A DNA stretch of 64,000 nucleotides from the NCBI GenBank assembly GCA_039602395.1, contig JBCNJP010000008.1:68969095-69033094 (forward strand). Reading direction: 5' to 3'. The notes beneath the pieces are model-generated. The model saw only the letters and a list, made by a program, of their open reading frames with translations. It was not told the origin of the DNA and made no database searches. Every line of letters begins with the position of its first letter. Position 1 is the first letter of the stretch. Both the position numbers and the translations under genes were made by a program. Source of the stretch: Deinandra increscens subsp. villosa (lineage: Eukaryota > Streptophyta > Magnoliopsida > Asterales > Asteraceae). Positions 43,286 through 55,202 of this stretch are shown here, piece by piece.

Positions 43286-44080
43286 TTTTATTTTTCTAAA
43301 TTATAATGTCTGTTTATTTGATATACATATAATAGTTTAATATTTTGTTACATCTGCTTTACGTTTACTTTAACATATTATTTATATCACATGTGGTTAT
43401 ATTATATTTTGAACATTGATTTACTTTGATATTGTATTCATCATTTAATACGTGTGATATACGGATTACTAACCTACTGTATATATTATATATTCCTTTA
43501 ATAAATATTATTGAAAATTTACAAAAAGGGTATGTCATATTTTGATTCTCTCGAGTTTCAACTCTTTGTAGTGATTTTATTTGGAAAAAGAAGTTACAAG
43601 AACTTTATACATGAGACCATAAACAGTAGTCTAAAATCTGACATTCATTTTTGCAGTAAAGTGACTAAGGCAAAATCTAATTATGTTTTGACAAAAAGTT
43701 TAATGATTGTGAGAGAGATTCGAGATGGAGACGAGGAGAATTTGTTCTTTTAGTTCACAGAAAATGTTGACCAGTATTTCATATCATCAACTTTATAGCC
43801 TTGTTATATATGAAATCTCCTGTCATGATTTTTTTACTTTTTTGAATTTTAACATTGTAGAATTCACATTACTCAATAAATTATTTATTATTCATGCCAC
43901 TTAAATGGCAAATAAGAGGAAAAAAAAATCAAAAGAATGAACCACTTAGGTCGGGTTTCCTTCATTAAAAACTGAAAGTAACATACACGACTTAAGTTAA
44001 TATGCAGGGGAGGCGGGCAACAAGCTACTTTCGTTTGCTAGAGATGATTCGTCTTAAAATAATGTCAACATTCTGTTTGG
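43286..44080. other. Spacer; one unassigned small frame
   Basis: A Met-led frame of 80 codons at 43511-43753 (MKIYKKGMSYFDSLEF start) matches nothing I know. The rest is AT-rich. Confidence 0.4.
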
Positions 44081-44500
44081 AGAATACTTCTTAATAAAAT
44101 TCCTAAATGTTATAACTTGAGTCTCAGAGGCTTGGATATCTCTCACATTCAATGTTCGATGTCTGGGCTCTGCCTCATGTTTTTGGTTTGTGTACTATTG
44201 CTGAGAAGACTTGGAATTTGATTGTTGCGTGGTTGGAGGTGGATTCTGTGTTCCCTTGTTCCCCGAATACGATGATGAACCTATTAATGTCTCCTTGTGA
44301 AGAAAAATGTGTTGATCGAGGTTATTTGTTTTACAACCTGGTAGATTTTGTGGACCTTCGGAATTAGTCCACTTTTAATCCTTCTCAAATCAGGAACGGT
44401 GTGATCTATGATTCTATTATCCATTATTTCTATCTTTGGTTTGTAAATAAAATTGTAATGATTGTAAAAGTAGGTGGGTGGAGTGTTTAAAATCCCCTTC
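44081..44500 (+). pseudogene. LINE-type zf-RVT domain remnant (second locus)
   Basis: NLSLRGLDISHIQCSM, then in another frame CTIAEKTWNLIVAWLEVDSV, correspond to the DRLPT-x-NL-x-RRG-I and C-x(2)-C ... C-x(3)-W-x(2)-V parts of the zf-RVT domain. The second frame is open at 44152-44367. Frameshifts lie between. Its relation to the LINE tail at 45604 is not proven. Confidence 0.65.
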
Positions 44501-44580
44501 TTTTAATATAATTTTTTTTGTTGGCTACCTTTACCAATACTTTTAATAATATCTCTATCGTTCCAAGATGAAGAAAAAAA

Positions 44581-44700
44581 CTCGTAAATTTACATAATTA
44601 TTCACTAATGTTTTGTATTTTCAACTAAAATGAAAAAAAAAACATATATACTCGTAAATATACATAATTATTCACTAATAGTTTTGTATTTTCAACTACT
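44581..44700. repeat. 70-base tandem duplication
   Basis: CTCGTAAAT(T/A)TACATAAT onwards is repeated at 44581 and 44651 through TTTTGTATTTTCAACTA. Confidence 0.85.
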
Positions 44701-44989
44701 TATAAAGGACACCACATAAATTTAATACTTTGATACGATGTCTATATTGTCCAAAAAAAACCCTTTGATATTTACTTCAGTTTAGAACGCGTTCTAGTTA
44801 TCTGGTTATTTCTTGTTCATTTTTGTTATTTTCTTTAAGAAAAAAACTAATACGTTTCTTGCACTTTAGTGATAATTTAAAGTGCAAAAACTAATGAATG
44901 TAAGGTTTATGATTATAATCATAGTTACAAACTATTATCATACAAGATATATATGATGTCCGATCATATTCAACCATTCTCATAGCAAC

Positions 44990-45345
44990 AATAATGGGCG
45001 TTTGATTCATGATATATAATGAAATTAGAACAATAATGGGCGTTTGATTCATGATATATAATGAAATTAGAATTGTATAGTTTTTTTTTAAAGTTGTGCT
45101 TAATTAAGTTATAGACAAATTTAAATTGAAATGAATTTTTTTAATCAATAGAATTTGAGACCATCTAACTTTTCTTCATTAAAGTGAATGATTTCTAAGG
45201 AATGCTGAAATAGTACTAAATTCCATTAATTAAATGATTTCATTGTATTTCCAATTCCTTCATTACCCGTCTAAGCACAACTTTAAAAGAAAAAAATTAT
45301 AATTCTAATTTCATTACATTTTACAAACAAAAAACACACTTAACT
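44990..45345. mobile_element. Tourist-like MITE, second copy
   Basis: Same family as 33368-33951: GGGCGTTTGATTCATG at the left, AAAGTTGTGCTTAA inside and CTAAGCACAACTTTAAAAG at the right, ending near TTTACAAACAAAAAACAC. The first 40 or so bases are directly duplicated (AACAATAATGGGCGTTTGAT at 44988 and 45030). A TTA follows at 45350. Confidence 0.75.
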
Positions 45346-45603
45346 TTTTTAAAAAGCTTGATACTACTACATCAATAATTACCAAAGACCTTAATTATTA
45401 TTTTTGCATTTGGATGCATGTTCTTCTATGAAATTACTTAGAAAATGATTCATACATGTCAAAAGCAATACAAAAAAGTCCATAAGAGGTAAAGTAGTAA
45501 ATGATTAGACAATGCGATGTGGTTCACAACCCCCCACATGTCAGGACTCATGGAAAACCACCTCCTCCCTCTCCACCCCGAGCCACACTGATTTCCCATG
45601 CGT

Positions 45604-45853
45604 GGAATAACAAAGTTTTCAATAATATCCCGGTTACACTAACAAAGATAATTGAAGACATAAAAATCCTTGATTATCTTTGGTTAAAGAATCGGTCGAA
45701 GAAGACAATAACATGGGATCAATGGTGCAAGTTTAATCTAGATAGTATGATGTAACATGGTGTTTTTGGGTGTTTTCCTTTTGTTGTAAACTTTCTTCTA
45801 CCTTCTTGGTAGTTATATGAATATTTTTTCGTGTTGATCGTTAAAAAAAAAAA
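45604..45853 (+). mobile_element. 5'-truncated LINE with poly(A) tail and target duplication
   Basis: An open stretch reads WNNKVFNNIPVTLTKII, then EDIKILDYLWLKNRSKKTI and WDQWCKFNL, the end of a zf-RVT-bearing LINE ORF2, stopping at TAA 45753-45755. A 3' UTR follows, then (A)11 at 45843-45853. An 11-bp duplication TTCCCATGCGT flanks it (45593-45603 and 45854-45864). This is a textbook target-primed insertion that lost all but its last 250 bases. Confidence 0.93.
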
Positions 45854-45864
45854 TTCCCATGCGT

Positions 45865-46166
45865 ATTACCCCATGGACAAATTTTACGTCTTAGCCCTTT
45901 AAAATTTTACAAAACAACCTCTCAACGGCTACTTTCCAAAAAATTCACTTTACCCAGTAAAAACGGATTTAATCCTATAAATACAAACTTCTATTTCACT
46001 CATTAGTACCAAAATTCTCTCTGTCTTTCTACTTTTTTTCTAAATCTTTTCTATAAATACAAACAATCTAGTATTTTTTTTATATATTTTTTCCAACGGG
46101 ATATTAGGGTTTTTAGGGTTTTCACATCTAAAGTGGGTTTTCAAAAGATCCTTCCTATATATATAT
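45865..46166 (+). promoter_or_regulatory. Promoter-like spacer before the Helitron end
   Basis: CCTATAAATACAAAC (about 45976) and a second CTATAAATACAAAC (about 46051) resemble TATA boxes, with a CT-rich leader (TCTCTCTGTCTTTCT) between. It is followed by GGGTTTTTAGGGTTTTC. The downstream gene is absent; a Helitron end lies at 46167. Confidence 0.3.
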
Positions 46167-46659
46167 ACTAGTTAGTGTCCCGGGTAAATACCCGAGGCTG
46201 TGATATAAAAAAAATTAAACGAATTAAAAGATGAAAGTTTTTTTCTAACTATTAAACGAATGATCGAATTGGAGTTTAGGTTCATCAATGGTGGGTTTAG
46301 AAAGTCGCGACTTTGTTTTTTGATTCATTCACCATCATTCGTTGATCGAAACCTAAACAATATGGATCTAGTTTTGTTAGGTTTTCTTTCACGAATCCAA
46401 AGCAATTTACGGATCAAATTTTCATTGAGAAATAAAGAAGATATGATGAATCAAAGTTATGGTATTGTAAAACAAATATGGATAATTTTGTATGGAAATA
46501 ATTTATTTTTTTGATTTTTAATTATAAAGTCTTTCCTTTTTATAAATACCATTTATTTTTTTAATTCAAAAATCTATAAAAATGACACATAAGCTAATCC
46601 TAGGTGGCACACCTTAAATTGTGTCACCTAGACATTAAAAACTTGTGTTTATTATATAG

Positions 46660-46660
<1 letters not shown>
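46167..46660 (-). mobile_element. Short non-autonomous Helitron (minus strand)
   Basis: On the minus strand it ends ...CTCGGGTATTTACCCGGG, 12 bases, CTAGT (46167-46171), the same 3' hairpin as at 8908 with one mismatch. Its 5' side (about 46560-46660) reads, on the minus strand, TATATAATAAACACAAG and GGTGTGCCACCTAGG, like the start at 2135 (TATTAAACAAAAC ... CCACAT). The exact TC start is lost in (TA)n. About 490 bases, no gene. Confidence 0.75.

Positions 46661-46710
<50 letters not shown>
46655..46710. repeat. (TA)n microsatellite
   Basis: TA units between two Helitron ends. Confidence 0.95.
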
Positions 46711-46713
<3 letters not shown>

Positions 46714-47240
46714 AGCCGTGTGCCCGCGCGTTGCGGCGGCGACAGTGTATAGCGTGTTATTCGTCATTTGTTTGCGCGTTACAGCAGCGCGAAAATTTAC
46801 AATTCGATATTCGTTTCTGTTAGCGAGATGCATCAGCAACAACAAACAATCAACCAACACGGTACTTTTTTTGTTAGTTTATCAATTCTCTCATGATATA
46901 TTGTATTGTACAGCTATTAGTTATGTAAATTAATAGCATCGGTGTAATATACAAGTTTTACAATTAGCGAAGGTCATACCCAACATTTAAAAACCTCAAT
47001 GTTAGATAAAGGTCGGTTGCAAACATTTTTCAATAACAACAACAACGTATTTCTCACTTGAGCAGCTGAACATGTGACATCTCTAATGGCTAGAATCCAT
47101 ACTTTCTGCTAAATTTCTTCGGCAATCATTTAACAATCTAGACTTCATCTATTAGGTAATTAGTGAAATGCCCGACATCAAATATGTCCTCAAGTTGGCT
47201 AGGATCCATCACGTGTAGACTTCACCATTTATATATATAT
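46711..47240 (-). mobile_element. Helitron-like element, family with GCGCGGGCACACGGCTAGT end
   Basis: On the minus strand the 3' end reads CGCAACGCGCGGGCACACGG then CTAGT (46711-46715). This GC-rich end is common in plant Helitrons. The other end is not defined; the next copy starts at 47245. No coding trace. Confidence 0.6.
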
Positions 47241-47244
47241 ATAT

Positions 47245-47450
47245 ATAGCCGTGTGCCCGCGCGTTGCGGCGGCGTGACAATGTACATCACGGTAGTCGTT
47301 TTTGTTAGCGCGATGCGTCTGATGACATTTTATAATGTGGTACATACGTGTTCAGCGGAGACAAAATTTATAGGACTCGTGACAATTTACAACGCGATAT
47401 AAAGTTATTGTTAGCGACGTGCGGCACGACGACAATTTGTAAATAAAGCC
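47245..47450 (-). mobile_element. Helitron-like end, second copy
   Basis: The same GC-rich terminus, here ending CTAT instead of CTAG next to (TA)n. Inner text (GTTAGCGCGATGCG, GACAATGTACATC) is related to 46735-46830. The far limit is unknown. Confidence 0.5.
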
Positions 47451-49659
47451 TAATAGAAGATGATTACCTAGTATTCTTAGTGTAGCAAAAAATCATCTAT
47501 TGAAACCAACAAAGCTAAATAATTATTGAGAAGAAAAGAATACACTTGGCTACAAAACGTATTAGATAGTCTACAAGTACTATTTTGCTATGATAATTAA
47601 CCACAAAAGAAAGAAACAAAGCAATTAACCACAAAAGAAAGAAACAAATCCACGTGTGCATTCAAAGAGTGATTCTAGTTTCGCTACATTCCAGTGGTGA
47701 TTCTAGTTTTGCTGTAAAACACAAAATGACAATTAGGGCCTTTGATCGTCCAACTTGCAAGCAAATAAGTAAATTCAAATGAGACATTCCATACCATACC
47801 CAAAGAAATGAATCCATAAAAAAAATTTAAAAATGTACTAAAGGGTGAGAATGGCTACACAATATTTCTATAGGTAAAGTATTTATTTATATTACCCCAA
47901 CTGCAGTAGTTAGTTTAGTCTCAGATGGGCTACAAATATATTGCCAATTATAAACATAAACATCTAAACCAAAAGTGTTATCATCACACTCTGAAATAGA
48001 ACACACATTATAAACAAAGAAACAAAAGTGTTATCATCACTCTGAAATAGAACACAAATTATAAACAAAGAATGCAGTGGAGGTCAAAATTTGATGTTGA
48101 AGTTAGTTTGTTTGACCTATGATGTCAAAATTAGTAAACTTGTGTTCTTCCCGGAGGTAATTTTTGGATGAAAATCAATTTCCACAGTTGGAGGTGCTGA
48201 AATCGTTGAAATGAATGCAGGCCCGAAGACCACCACAAGCTTTAACGACAGGTTCGGCGGTACACTTATATGCCTGCATTTTAGTGGGTCGATTGTTAGC
48301 ATACTGATTATATATACATAAACAGTTAGCTTCACGAAAAGGATACACATGGTGTATAAAGTGAATACTTTAGTTATGGCATTGCGCTAATAAAAATAGA
48401 ATCATTTAACATCCAAGTATTTTATAATGGCATTGCTGTTAAAACTTACCTTTTAAAGAGCTGGCAGAGAAAACAGTCTCCCGGTTCAGTCAGTCTATCT
48501 GCTGAGACTCATGAACCAGGTTCGAGCACTGTTCCAATGGCTTATCTTATTCAAAATGATCTCTGCAACCGATCTCAGCTCACTTCTAGTCGTAAATTCA
48601 ACCTATCAATTTCCAAATCTAGAATTAAATAGAAAAAATACCAAACCAATCAAGCATCATCAAACATCTGGGATAGAATTTAAACTAATGTTCATATTAT
48701 TAAAAAAAAAAATTTGCATCAGTGGCGTTGCCAATTCAAACACCAACAAAGTAATGTGATGCTAGGAGTTCAAATAAATAGAAATTCCTTTACTGGACTA
48801 TTATGAAAAGACTGCAACCATTGATAGACTTCCACAAACACATCAAAACTCTATCTCGACCCTTTATCCCTTTAAGCGTCGCAATCCTATACATCAAAAC
48901 TTCACAATTGATAGTAAACATGTTAGATACAAAAGATCAAATGTTTCGTCAACTTAAACTACTGACCCATGGACTCCCAACATATCGGACTCCCAACATA
49001 TCCTGACCCATCAGACTCAGAAATCTAACTCAAGAACCAATATTAGATATATTCTAGCACTTTATTGGGTTTCATTACAGTAAGCCAAAAATTTGACACA
49101 CCTTTATTTGTTACACCAGTGCATTCAAGCTCAAATATTTGTCAAAATAGAAGTAAAAAGGAAACTTGTGATTAGGAAAAAGGCTGCTCTTGACTCATTA
49201 GGTAAATCATGTGTTAAATATGTGTGTTTATACAAAAACTAAGTTGTTGCCCGCAACTAACTCTACATACCACAATAACAAAACTCACAACAGTTGCCTT
49301 TTTCATTTTAATAGGTAGAAAATTGTGAGATAAGTAATCACAATAAGTAGTCATGGGCTTTCCCTAACGCTTATATATGTTTAACAACTTATTCGGAGTC
49401 CGGATCTGATATAGCCATATAGGGTTTGTAGTTAGATGCAATAATCTACCATTCTATCCATACCTGCTCAATACAAATTTTTGCGGTGATAGTGATGATG
49501 TTTAGATAATTTTAATAATATGTTAATAACGCTATAACCATGTATCGTGGACTATAAACTTGTTCAGAATTGTTCATGCTAAAAAAAAATTGGTCTTACA
49601 TGTTTTGACTTCAACTTGTTTATGGCAGAAGGCCAAATGGCTCGGTTTTGGTGGAGGGT
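47451..49659. other. Spacer without recognisable gene
   Basis: AT-rich. A 47-base text with ACCACAAAAGAAAGAAACAAA is directly repeated near 47600, and TGTTATCATCAC(A/T)CTGAAATAG with AGAACACA is repeated near 47975 and 48030. The minus frame 48117-48350 and plus frames at 48511 and 48803 have no known motif. Confidence 0.5.
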
Positions 49660-49792
49660 GAGAACCAAATCTCAACCACAAATTTAAGGGGGACCACTAT
49701 AATTCATGGGAGGGGGATACATGTAAATAAACTTGTGGCTCAAATTAGTTATTTTTAGTTCTCAAATCAAATTGGTTCTCAAATGATCCTCT

Positions 49793-49842
<50 letters not shown>

Positions 49843-49976
49843 TTATAAAAGGACATGATCATTTGAGAACTAATTAGTTTTGAGAATCATTTTAAGCCAC
49901 TAGTTTATATATATGGAAAACTCCCCATGAATTATAGTGGTCCCCACCTGAAATTAGTGGTTGAGATTTAGTTCCC
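49660..49976. repeat. Inverted repeat around (TA)n
   Basis: GAGAACCAAATCTCAACCAC plus GGGGACCACTATAATTCATG at the left recur inverted at the right (CATGAATTATAGTGGTCCCC ... GTGGTTGAGATTTAGTTC). The centre is a (TA)n run (49796-49838) flanked by TCTCAAATGATCCTCTCCC and GGACATGATCATTTGAGA. It is either a hairpin MITE or two elements meeting at the TA run. Confidence 0.85.
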
Positions 49977-50002
49977 AAATAAAAAGTTTTCATTTAAACC
50001 TA

Positions 50003-50765
50003 ATCCTACATAAGATCATTTGCGAAAACAAGATCTTATTGCGAAAACACGAAAACAAACATTAAAACATTTATAACTTCCTCATATGTTAATATATTTT
50101 TTTTAAAAATTTACACCAAAAGTCTTAAAATTATGTCACCTTTAATTCTGAGAAAAAAAATTTAACATTTTAAAATTTCATAATTTTTTTATTATTGCAC
50201 ATGTGCAATAATACGTATTAATTATATTACACATTTGCAATATTAAAAAACGTTAAATTTTTTAAAATATTTTTCAGAATTAAAGATAACAGAATTATAA
50301 GACTTATGGTGCAATTTTTTATTAAAAATATTAACGTATGAAAAAGTTATAGATGCTTTAATATGATTGCACATGTGCAATAATAATTTTCATTGCACAT
50401 GTGCAATAATAAAAAAATAAAAAACATTGATTTTTTTATATATTCCCCAGAATTATAAGATTGCACATGTATAAGATTAATGGTGCAATTTTTTATAAAA
50501 AAATTTAACATATGAAAAAGTTATAAAGGTTTTAATATTATTGCATATGTGCAATAATAATAAAAAAATTATTGCACATGTGCAATAATAAAATAAATAA
50601 AAAAACTTGATTTTTTTATAATTTTTTTTCAGAACTATAGATAACATAATTTTAAGGATTTTGGTGCAAATTTAAAAAAAATATATTAACATATGAAAAA
50701 GTTCTAGAGGTTTTAATATTTGTTTTCGTGTTTTCGCAATAAGAGTTGTTTTCACAGGAACCTTA

Positions 50766-50768
<3 letters not shown>
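50003..50768. mobile_element. Long inverted-repeat element with ATTGCACATGTGCAAT palindromes
   Basis: CTTATTGCGAAAACACGAAA (left) and its inverse near 50725-50745 mark the arms, which stay similar for about 200 bases (CATATGTTAATATATTTTTT, ACACCAAAAGTCTTAAAATT). The interior has diverged units with the perfect palindrome ATTGCACATGTGCAAT at about 50199, 50374, 50394 and 50572 and a variant near 50544. A related copy is at 56040-56511. No coding capacity. Confidence 0.8.

Positions 50769-50818
<50 letters not shown>
50769..50818. repeat. (TA)n microsatellite
   Basis: About 25 TA units between the inverted-repeat element and the MULE left end. Confidence 0.95.
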
Positions 50819-50820
<2 letters not shown>

Positions 50821-51752
50821 TGAAAGTTCAAATACAAAGGGTTTTTTCCGTGCGAAGCGTACGAAGAGAGGAGGAGCCGACACGTGTTGTTGCGAGATTT
50901 TACCCGGAGGGGCTTCTTCGTCATTTTATGTGTTTTAAAATGTAAGCCTTGCGTGTTTGAAGTGTGCTATTATTCCGGGATCCGTTATATTTTCCTTTAA
51001 TTGATTAGATCAGCGTAGGTTTTATAATTGCCCTACGTATAAATAGTATAGCAGATTTGAGATCACGATATCGATATCACAAACTATAGGTTTATGCGTT
51101 TTCAAATTGTTTGAAGCGTTATCATATATTAAGATCTTGATAGTTATTTCATATTGAATTGTTGAAGCTTTTGCATACATCAAGATCATGAAAGATGCGT
51201 ATGGTATGATTTGTATCTTAATCAATTTTCTGTATCATTATATGCCATTGAGTTTTTTGAATTGTTGAATCATGATTGTACGAGTTCGTTACTGTATTTC
51301 ATTTTTGTTGTTGTTGTGTTTATGTAGTTTGTTATGTAATATGTTTAGAATGATGTTTGAAGCTGGTTTGCATGCGTGATAGATCGAGATCACGGAAGAT
51401 AGCTTTTCGTGATTTAGAACATTTTTTAGTTTCTTACGTAATGCGTTTTAGAATGATTTTCGAAACTGGTTTTCATGCGTGATAGTTCATGCTCATTTTT
51501 AATCATGATCATTAATGTGCGTGATTATTACAATTTGTTCAGTAACAATTATATGTACAGTTACGTTGTTTGTTTGTATGATTTGCATGATTTGTTTTAT
51601 GTGGTAGATTTTAGTGATGTCTAATAGTATTGTTTGCGTGATTTTGATCATTAATGTGTGTGATTATTACAATTGGTTCAGTCACAATCATATGTATAGT
51701 TACGTCATTTGTTTTTATGATTTGCGTGATTTGTTTATGTATGTATATGCAG

Positions 51753-54392
51753 TTTATTCACGTGAAGAAAGTTTTATTCCATTAGCTCCTTTGTCAATCA
51801 AACCTGAAGAGGGCATGAGTTTTGCGTCATTAAAAGAAGCTGAGGTATTCTATTATGAGTATGCCAAACAGTCAGGATTCTGTGTTAGGAAAGGATCCCA
51901 ATATGAGGTTTCTGGTGTTATAAAGGGTAAGCATTTTGCTTGTTCCAAGGAAGGAAATAAGCCATTCAAGAAGTATGATTCAAGTAGTGTTTCTGGTAAG
52001 AGTAAAAATAAGGTAAAACCTAGGAAAAATTATTCTACGCGGATTGGTTATCTTGCACATATTGTGTTCACTTCCAGTGATGGTTTAACATACAAAGTCC
52101 ATAAATTTGTGGAGGCGCATAATCACTATCTTGTTGGACAAGAAGACATTCATTTTTTCCACTCCAACAGGAGTTTATCAGCAGTTCAGGAATCATTGAT
52201 TTATGATATGTCGTTATTAAACATTGGTCTAGTTAAAGTGTTTAACGTGATGAGGAAAAAATATGGAGGTTTTGAAAACGTTGGCGCGACTATGGTTGAA
52301 TGTAAGAACTTCAAAAGGGACCTAAACTGCTATATTGGCGAATATGATGCTGAGATGGTGGTGAAAAGGATGCTCAACGAGAAAGATTATATTCCTAACT
52401 ATTCTTTTGAGTCCATTGTTGATGATGAGAGGAAACTAACTGGAATGTTCTGGGCTGATGGTGGAACTAAGGCCAACTATCAAGCTTTTGGAGAAATTAT
52501 TTTTTTGATGCCACTTTTATACAAACAAGTATGTTTTTCTATATGTTTTCGTTGTAATACATATTGCGTGATAATTATTTGTGCTTGCGTGATTGTTCAT
52601 TTTAACATGCGTGAGAATTTGATTTATATACATTTGTTTTTTTTTTCTTTATGTTTTTGCAGATTTTTCATTGTAATACATAGTGCGTGATAATTATGTG
52701 TGCTTGCGTGATTGTTTATTTAAATGCGTGATAATAACTATTTATTGCGTGACAATTTGATTATAAACATTTATTTTTTCTTATGTTTTTTTTATAGTTA
52801 CAAGATAATTTTTGTGCCTTTTACTAATATAGATAATCATTTTCGTAATGTTTCATTTGGTGTCGGTCTGTTGTCATCTGAAACAACCGATTCATATAAG
52901 TTGCTTCTTGAAATATTTTTGAAGTCCTTTGGTTCTCAGCCCAAGGTTGTTGTTATAGATCAATACCCTGCTATGAAGATAGCAGTTGAAAGTGTTTTCA
53001 ACGAGTGTCGTCATCGACTATGTATGTGGCACATAATGAAGAAAGTTGCGGATAAGGTTCGTTCTATAGTTTTGACTATTCAGTTGCGTTATTATATATC
53101 AATACTTGCGTTATTTTTAAGATATAAGATGTGTTATTATTTTCCAATCTTTGCGTGATCATAAAACCAAATGCGTATTACATGATAATGTCTTGCGTTT
53201 TTAATGGTTGGGACATCTTTGTGTAATAATGAAGATTTTAAAGAAGCCATGTGTAGAACTGTCTGGACGGATTCTATCGACCCTGATGTTTTTTATGTTG
53301 AGTGGGAATAAGTGATCATGATTGATTATGATTTGATATCTAACAAGTGGCTTAGAGATATGTTTGAGATGAGGTTTATGTGGATTCCTGCTTATTTTCG
53401 AGATGAGTGGATGTCTAGGCTTATGCGATACAACATCAAGATTGGAGAGTGAGAATCATTTTTTTCTCTGGACAAATTCTCAAATGACACTCCTTGAATT
53501 TTTTAACCATTATGAAGCTTCTCTTAAGATTCAAAGTCACACTCATCAAAAGAGCGACCATAATCCTAGATATTCCTTCCCCGATATGTGGTGCGAATTT
53601 GTTCTTGAAGAACAAGTTGCACGCATCTACATCAGGGCCATGTTTAATGATGTTCAAGATGAGATGTATTCTGCTTTTAAGAACTGTTTAGGTGTGAATA
53701 CTATACCTAGAGCGAATAGTGCCAAGGTTATTATTAAAGATTGGACTGCTGTTGGACTTGGTCTTTTAGAAGTAAGTTGTTTTTTATGCGTGATTATATT
53801 ATATACTTGTAGCTGTAAACATTTTTAACATTATGGTTTGTTGTGTTGTCATATCTTTTATGTTTTTAAAATGTTCAAGGTTGTTGAATTTCCTATAAAG
53901 TACATCATGAAGCGGTGGACAAAGGAAGTTGTGCCTAATAAATCCAAATCTAGCAGCTATTGCTTTCAACAACTCTGATTTTGTCACTCTGAGGAATTAG
54001 ATAAGGTTTTGCGTGATATAATGTTATCCTATGAATACATTATAAATCGTGTTTCGCCAGACCTTGATGCCTTGTGTTCTGTAAGGGATCAAATGAAAGA
54101 AATGATGAAGAAGGTTGATGAAGATAATTGACCGGTTGTACCTAAAAATCGGAAAGATCGGTTCGCTGAGATTTTAAGGGCTAATCAGCCAGTTGATGGT
54201 ACCACAAGACTCCCTAATGGTTTTAAAACTAAGGGTAGTGGTTCTCATAAAAGAATTAAATCAAAGAAGGAATAAGCTAGTAGTCGTGTCGGTAAAAGGA
54301 GTCGCAAGTGCTTGATATGTGGCATGAAAGGACATGATAGAAGGACATGCAAAGCTGATAAAGGGCATGTAGGATGTGATGATGAGGAATAG
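51753..54392 (+). pseudogene. FAR1-domain MULE transposase
   Basis: Exons: 51753 to about 52512, 52798-53056, about 53207-53770 and 53880-54392. The FAR1 DNA-binding domain begins SFASLKEAEVFYYEYAKQSG with FCVRKG and FACSKEG, and ends in AHNHYLV (zinc His pair). The MULE catalytic domain follows: NYQAFGE and a DATF-type motif (one base lost near 52503), NIDNHFRNVSFGVGLLS, VVVIDQYPAMKIAVE and HRLCMWHIMKK. Exon three has WLRDMFEMRFMWIPAYFRDE, a frame break, then SENHFFLWTNSQMTLLEFFN. The last exon has IMKRWTKEVV and the knuckle CLICGMKGHDRRTC, typical of FAR1-type MULEs. In-frame stops lie near 53309, 53974, 54129 and 54272, so it is inactive. The N-terminal exon start upstream of 51753 is not known. 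Confidence 0.88.
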
Positions 54393-54597
54393 GACTTTTA
54401 GCGTTTTGTATAACTTTTGCGTGATTTTTGGTGTAATAATGACTTGCGTTTTTATAATTGCTTGCGTAATTTTATAGTATTTAGCGTAATATCAATATTT
54501 GTTATGTTTTTGGGAGAGACAAAGATTTCTTCGAAGCTTCATTGAAAATTAATCTAAGAATTGACATTGCTAATGAGAAACGAAAATTAACATTGAT

Positions 54598-54930
54598 CTA
54601 GAAATTGTAAATTCCTTTCAATCCACTTCCTTTGTGTTTATTCTTTTCCAGAGTATATGCCAGTAGTTCCTTCACCTTCCCTGCGATCTCAGTATCGAGC
54701 CTGACTTGTTCGGAAGTGTAGACTACAACCTTCTCAAGAATGTCGGTTGTCTCTTCGTCGATGAGTGCCCTGACCAGGTTGATATCATCCTTGACGTTAT
54801 TTGATGTCAGTACTGTGAGCATCCATAAGGAGTTTCTTGTAACTTGATCAAAGAGTTTTTCGTCATCCATGGTTCTTTTGACAATATCCTTCACCATCTT
54901 GAGGTCTTCTGATGTAGATGTGGAAGCCAT
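54598..54930 (-). CDS. Small helical protein in the MULE (110 codons), unknown function
   Basis: An intact Met-to-stop frame on the minus strand, starting MASTSTSEDLKMVKDIVKR. It continues DDEKLFDQVTRNSLWMLTVL and EKVVVYTSEQVRLDTEIAG, predicting several amphipathic helices and no membrane span or motif I recognise. A TATA-like stretch and an AGGGTTTTC-type leader lie upstream (54960-55012). It faces away from a similar small gene at 55203. The two share a Ser-rich start, a DL pair, and a D/E-D/E-x(1,2)-LF-x(1,2)-V block, suggesting distant paralogy. Alternative: a chance open frame in a decayed element, though 110 codons with a plausible promoter argue against it. Confidence 0.55.
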   Translation of the reverse strand: MASTSTSEDLKMVKDIVKRTMDDEKLFDQVTRNSLWMLTVLTSNNVKDDINLVRALIDEETTDILEKVVVYTSEQVRLDTEIAGKVKELLAYTLEKNKHKGSGLKGIYNF

Positions 54931-55202
54931 TGATTTTTTTTTTTGTGTAGTTTTGGTGTTGGGAATGAAATGGTTTTAGGGTTTTCATCTTTTATAATAT
55001 GTTATATAGGTGGTGCGTGATTTTGGATTATTTATTATTATATTTATTTTTAAAAAGTAAGTGATGTCTGAATCTAGACGGTCCGATTTGAGATTATTAG
55101 GGTTTTCCTGGTTTTTTTAGCCTTTTTATTATGAGATGCGTGATATTCTATATATTTTGCTTTCTTTTGTTTTTAGTGAGTAGAAAATCCTTCACACTTA
55201 AA
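54931..55202. promoter_or_regulatory. Divergent promoter between the two small MULE genes
   Basis: The 272 bases hold TATA-like text for the minus gene (TTTTATAATATGTTATATAG near 54990) and for the plus gene (CTATATATTTTG near 55149). They include AGGGTTTTC/AGGGTTTTCCTGG leader-like text near both starts and two TGCGTGAT motifs (about 55014 and 55137). A shared, possibly transposase-responsive, promoter is inferred. Confidence 0.4.

Noticed and set aside
46604..46933. 109-codon frame with Ile-Tyr repeats
   Set aside because: It runs through a (TA)n tract and a Helitron terminus; not a gene.
48117..48350. 77-codon minus frame with a hydrophobic start
   Set aside because: No recognisable motif, promoter or splice context; likely chance.
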